A stretch of 64,000 nucleotides of DNA from contig OX104134.1 of the NCBI GenBank assembly GCA_944470555.2, positions 104,526,701-104,590,700 on the forward strand, written 5' to 3'. The DNA is from Heterobilharzia americana. Lineage: Eukaryota; Platyhelminthes; Trematoda; Strigeidida; Schistosomatidae. A program made the position numbers and the translations under genes. Below the pieces are notes generated by a model. That model saw nothing but the letters and a program-made list of their open reading frames with translations, made no database searches and was not told the origin of the DNA. Below, one piece after another: positions 59,390-64,000 of the stretch. Every line of letters starts with the position of its first letter. The first letter of the stretch is position 1.

Positions 59390-59605
59390 GGAAATATGGA
59401 CCATTGGATTCCGACCAAGCGACTTAATTGTAACGCCCTGGCCACGGAACCTGAAGGTCACGGGCTCGGTCCCTGGCGGGGTCGTGGGTGCCCACTGCTG
59501 AGGAGTCCCACACTAGGACGAAACAGCTATCCAGTGCTCTCAGGTTTCCATCGTTTCTCCAACTGATGTCAGTTTACGATGAATACCAACTTGAAGTGTC
59601 GAACA
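59390..59605 (+). mobile_element. S2 tRNA-like SINE, best-preserved copy
   Basis: A tRNA-like head (GCGACTTAATTGTAACG, ~59418, and CGGGCTCGGTCCCTG) is followed by the hammerhead-type core at 59491-59537 and the S2 tail GTTTCTCCAACTGATGTC. Its 3' end abuts the RTE-B copy at ~59600. Confidence 0.72.
59491..59540 (+). ncRNA. Hammerhead-type ribozyme candidate in S2
   Basis: Helix I CACTG/CAGTG (5 bp), core CTGAGGA (59498-59504), helix II GTCC/GGAC with a CACACTA loop, GAAAC (59520-59524), then AGCT and the triplet ATC (59529-59531). Helix III would be ACAG/CTAT with one C-A mismatch and no loop, so an intramolecular fold is strained; dimeric hammerheads with short helix III are known. Cleavage after 59531 is predicted. 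Confidence 0.55.
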
Positions 59606-60900
59606 GTTGCAAAGCGCACATCAGACATAGTCAGATTTCTGCTCAGTACATCTAGAAGAAAATGGGTTTTTAGAGTATTTGTCTCAGTACTCAAAGTCAA
59701 CCGAATCCCCTCCTGGGAGCAACTCAATCCCTGTGAAGCCAGACGTAACAAGGTTATGTCCATCAGTATTCCGATAACGAAGTTAAATAGGAATGGCAAC
59801 AGCGAGCATCCCTGGAGGACACCACTAGTCATCGTCAGTTCTGATGATTACTCTCTGTAAGCCCTTAGACAACTGCATGAGTTCAAGTAGATAGCTTCGA
59901 CAAGCATTATACACTTACTCGGTACTCCATACATTCAGAAGGTGCTACAACACCTCGTGGTTGACACAGTCAAATGTCGCCTCCAGATCGAAAATTTTGG
60001 TAAGTATCGGCCGCCGGTAAGTATGCATGCATTCCATAACCTGATGAAGAGTGAAAATCTGATCGACGCACCCTCGTTTAGGCCTTGAACCAGTCTTATT
60101 ATCTCGAGGTCCAGTTAGGCGTCAGATAACCATGGTCCTTATGATTTCTAATATGATATTGATCAAGCTGATCCACCTATGGTTGTCACACAAAGACATC
60201 TATCTGACAAACTAGAATGGCCAACGTTCTATACCAGTCTCCTAAGACTATCTCTGTATTCCATACAGTATTCCATACACTAGTTCACATCTTCATTACT
60301 CTAATCAATAGTTTCCTTCTCCTATCCTAGAAAACTTCGGGTGACAAACTGTCAGGTCCTGCTGATTTGCATCGTTTGAGATTCAAAACAGCCTTCTGAA
60401 TCTTGAGATGAGTTAAATAACCAACATCTTTGTCCCATTGAGATTCGTGTTGCAGATGCTGGGCAACTGAAATGTGACTGCAGGCTAGTAGAACTGTTCT
60501 TCAAAGTGTTTCTCCTAATATTCTGACCCCTTTATCGTGACAGCTTATTAGGGGCTCATCCCTTTCAGAGAGTCTCATCAACTGTCGTCTTCTTTATGCT
60601 AATATCCTTAAAAAACCTACACAAACACAAATACCCCATGATGATTCCTTCTACATCTCTTTCACCGTCCATGACTGATCACAGTCACTACGAAGACCCC
60701 TAGTCAATTTACGTAAAATTACTTCCACCCCACATTCTGATCGTAGTCAGAAAGAATGAATCTCCTCGCACCAATCAGTTCCGATAAGGTTAGAGAAATC
60801 TATTAGCTTTCCTTAACCTTTGGATTTAAGTTACCAACTGTCTTGTACTTGATTCTTCTTCTACAGAGGAGTAAATAATCTGGAGAGAATTATCGCAATG
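59600..60900 (-). pseudogene. RTE-B reverse transcriptase pseudogene, 3' end lost at an S2 junction
   Basis: Reading right to left on the minus strand: ISERDEPLI (~60560), LKRCKSAGPDSLSPEVF (~60400-60350), GSRPKRGCVDQIFTLHQVME (~60095-60040), KIFDLEATFDCVNHEVL (first catalytic box, ~60000-59955) and SGVLQGCSLLPFLFNFVIGIL (~59830-59770). The YADD box and everything after it are replaced by the S2 SINE at ~59600. Frameshifts and stops are numerous. The region right of ~60850 up to 61270 has no assigned content. Confidence 0.78.
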
Positions 60901-61269
60901 TTGAGATAAATACTTTGCTATCTTCATCATGAATACATACTTGACGTTTCCAGTCAAGCACAGAGAGGTTTCATTGCTATATGTTTTATGCCACTAGTAA
61001 GGTGGAAGCAAACAAGTGTCAGTAATAAAGCGCCGTAGGAGCCAAAAAAGGCACTCCAGAAAGATCGCTATTACTCTCTAACGATACCTTATAGCAGTGT
61101 CAAGGAACCCGGCATTACTGTATGACGGTCCACGTTGCTACACCAATATCAGTACACCAAGCGAAATTACACTAAGATCTAAGGTCAAGAAATAAATAGG
61201 GCAGTCAAAAGTGGTAGAAAGTTGTCATCAAATTCGGTCTCATCAATAAGATGAAGATAATGTGTGGAT

Positions 61270-64000
61270 ACATCTGCGCCAATGATATCGAGTCTAACCC
61301 AAATCACCTAGTCTCCACCCACTGGTTTTTGTTATCGTGTCAACCCCCAACTAGCTAGTCTGCATCTCCCTGCATGGCACAGACCAGTAGTCGAAGACTT
61401 CATGCAGTGATACCGTACTTCAGTTTGGTCATCCCAAGTCTTTTTCCAACCTTAACCTTCTTCAACCAACATTATACGACCAGGCAGACGGTGACTACGC
61501 ATGCGTAACACACGTCCCAGGCACCTCAGTAGATGAAGAATCACAACATAATCAACTGACACCCCTCTCCCACCTAAGACTCTAAACCTGACTTCTGCAT
61601 TACTCACGTGGTATCACTATGAAACGCAGTGGATGTTACGAAAGCGATGGTGGTCAAATGCCACAAACCTTCACATATTCTCTACACCTTTAATCACCAT
61701 CTCTGACAGACATATAGAAGGAAAGAGAGTACTGCAGTGCAGTATACTCGGCAAATGATAAGCAGTTGAATATCATAGCGGTACTATCAACTAAGTAGGT
61801 TGGCGAAAGCTAATTGAGATATCTGTATCAACGCAGAGATTTCTTTAGCCTCCGACCCATCAGGGTTGATCCGACTTCCCAGGTAAGTGAAGCGGTCGAC
61901 GCACCCAACCACCTCACTCTCTAGTGTTAGACGGCGCACAAATAAAGACCATTTCTAGAAAGGTAATTTGTATTTGGGTGGCGAAAAACGTATCCTAAAC
62001 ATTCTCAAATTGCCAGTCAAGGTAACTAGAAGACTACATTTTTGAAGCGTCCACAGCTGAAAGAACTATGTCATCTGCGAAATCTAGGTTTACCAAGGAA
62101 TCTCATGTGAAGTCAAACGATAAAAAAGAGAGCTCCATAAAAACATCCATAAGAAAGCTGAATATTAACGGAGAGAGTGGACATCTTTGACCCACCACTC
62201 GAAGTAAAAAAAACTCACCATAGTCTCTGACACACCCACAGGTTTTCAAGTAAAGCACACTCGACAGTGACGTATTTAACCAGCATACTCAGTGAGAGAC
62301 GCTGCCGTTTAACCTCTCAATCAACAGAGTCGAATGCCTCCTTTAGGTCGAGAAATATAGCTAGTTTCAGACACCGGTAAGTGTACCTGTATTCCAGAAC
62401 CTAGCAGAGTGTGAATATCTGTCCAATACACTCAAGCTCAGGCCTGAAACCTGCCTGGTTTTATCATTTTTGCTGTTCCTTCGAACCCCTCAGATATCTA
62501 ATAATCATAGAACCCAGAATCTTAGACATTATGTTAGCCAGGCTGGTTCCTCTGTGATCATCACAAGAGGGATTCTCACCTTTCTTGAATACTGAGACAA
62601 TGGGTGACTGAAACCAGTCAGAGGCAAAATATCCGGCTCGTATGTACTAGTTAACCTGACCAATAAACTACGACAGCCGTTCTCAAATATCTCCGATGCT
62701 AGCCCATCTGATCCTGCAGTCATTCCTCAATTCAGAGTGTTTACAGATTTCTCAGCTTTTGTGACTGTTGGAGGCCCTATTTCAATGTTGCATTCAAACT
62801 CAACTGGATAACGAGTAACGGAATAGTAGATGGAGGTCATCTGAAATCTTCCTTGGAGAGCTCCGCCCATCATTCCCCTCCTCTCTCCTACAGACACATC
62901 TTTCTCTGTCACAGTCTCTCTAACAATTGAACTTTACACCCGTTTCCTCGACTTGTCTTGAAAGCAATCTACTATTGCGAGGCATCGCTATCATCCACGT
63001 CTCTTTAGCCTGTTCGTCGTTATTGCAAAAACTCTTTTTTCAGTCAACAATAGAGTTATTTCCGTTTCTCAATCTACTCAGAGCCTGCAGGGGTGCATTA
63101 CCGTGCATCTATTAATTCAGGATAATCTGCTCAGATACACTGGCCCTTTCTCACCATTTTGAAATAAACCTAACATCCATAAGGCTATTTTTACAGCAGA
63201 CTGCACACGGCGCCAAGCTTCTTCTGGGTGTGATGATGTACTCTTCCGATGACTATCTAGCCAGTTTCCTACTAAAAGCAGTCACAGTGTTCTCAACTTC
63301 AAGCAACGCTTGCAATGGTCTTGCCGCTGTGAGTTCCATAAATCCATTAAGGCATAAACATAGATGTGCTTGCTGTTCAAACACGTGCTCACAAAGAAGC
63401 AGTCATCTACCCCCAACCCTTTACAGCGATAAATGATAGTAATAAGGTCCATTTGTGTCCACCACCGAGTCAAGTTCAGTGGATACCACGTCAGACAATG
63501 TCTCTCTTTATATCTGAAATTCCTGATGACCAGAAATAAGTGATCGCTTGAGCAAAGTTGTAGTAGGCGATCACTATTATCTGTTCATCTGGCTTGGATC
63601 CCGTAAGGACCACTCAAGCACCTTTCTGATGACTCAGGAAACATACTTGTGCACTTAAATCACCTGCAATAACTACCACGTCTGAGCGCTTGGCTTTCAG
63701 TGGGAGGCTAGACAGTTTTCAATAGAACTCATGCTTCGCTTTATTCAAGCTGCAGTCAGCGGCTGTGTAAGGAGAGATTACAAAGAGATAACAGCGAGTT
63801 TCACCAAATCTTTTAGCCCTCAGCGTACCCTCCTGTCGAGTAGCAAATAAGCGACTGTCAACTGTGATCGAGTTGAGCAGTGTATATTCTGTTTCGGGAC
63901 ACAAGATTATAGTTACACCTACAACAACTAGTCATCGAATCTCAAAAAACACAAAGGGTGAACAATGTGGATTCACCATACTGAATGCGTGACGATAAAT
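61270..64000 (-). pseudogene. RTE-B endonuclease-reverse transcriptase pseudogene, runs off the window
   Basis: On the minus strand from the right edge: endonuclease remnants SITVDSRLFATRQEGTL and RCYLFVISPYTAADCS (~63870-63740), VVVIAGDLSAQV (GDMNAQ equivalent, ~63675), TWYPLNLTRWWTQMDLI (~63490-63440) and DSDHA-like NSKHI. The RT has AGSDGLASEIFENG (62720-62680), CDDHRGTSLANIMSKILGSM (~62570-62510), NQAGFRPELECIGQIFTL (~62460-62410), IFLDLKEAFDSVD (~62360-62320), GQRCPLSPLIFSFLMDVFME (~62190-62140) and LDFADDIVLSA (~62085-62050). The C-terminal tail ends at ~61290. Stops and shifts are frequent, but every block is present in order, making this the most complete RTE-B copy here. Confidence 0.82.

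Overview
This window looks like a repeat-rich piece of a blood-fluke (Schistosoma-type trematode) nuclear genome. The evidence is AT-rich, intron-bearing DNA, two kinds of RTE-like non-LTR retrotransposon, a CR1/Jockey-type element, a Penelope-like element, and many short tRNA-like SINEs with hammerhead-ribozyme-like cores of the kind known from the schistosome Sm-alpha repeat. The genus is inferred from this combination; no species call is possible. There is no sign of prokaryotic gene organisation, CRISPR arrays or conserved rRNA or tRNA genes.

Only one convincing host gene is present. It is a two-exon, minus-strand gene (exon 1 14494-13807, exon 2 7818-7070) for a predicted 478-residue single-pass membrane protein with an Ig-like ectodomain. 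Its 6-kb intron is filled with transposon remnants.

Layout. 1-3020: almost full-length RTE-A element (plus) with two frameshifts. 4.27-6.0 kb: two RTE-B fragments in opposite orientations. 6.5-6.8 kb: head-to-head SINE pair. 7.07-14.5 kb: host gene. 15.0-17.1 kb: RTE-A copy with target-site duplication. 19.3-21.9 kb: SINE debris and two foldback/hairpin structures. 25.3-28.5 kb: CR1/Jockey-type element with a TTA-repeat tail. 31.8-33.8 kb: decayed Penelope-like element with a recent nested RTE-A insertion. 34.2-37.3 kb: SINEs, a 500-N assembly gap and the 5' end of another RTE-A (minus). 39.8-40.8 kb: RTE-A copy (minus). 42.4-54.0 kb: SINE families, an RTE-A 3' fragment, microsatellites and a nearly identical inverted repeat pair. 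54.7-56.0 kb: a second inverted repeat pair. 58.6-64.0 kb: three RTE-B pseudogenes (minus), the last running out of the window.

The elements interact as parasites of one another. RTE-A is inserted into the Penelope-like element, SINEs abut RTE-B copies, and the SINEs repeatedly occur as inverted head-to-head pairs. I label the repeats RTE-A (subfamilies A1 and A2), RTE-B, S1 (Sm-alpha-like), S2, S3, S4 and R4. These are working names from comparisons inside this window only. The most interesting material is that three different short repeat families (S1, S2, S3) each carry a recognisable hammerhead-type core.
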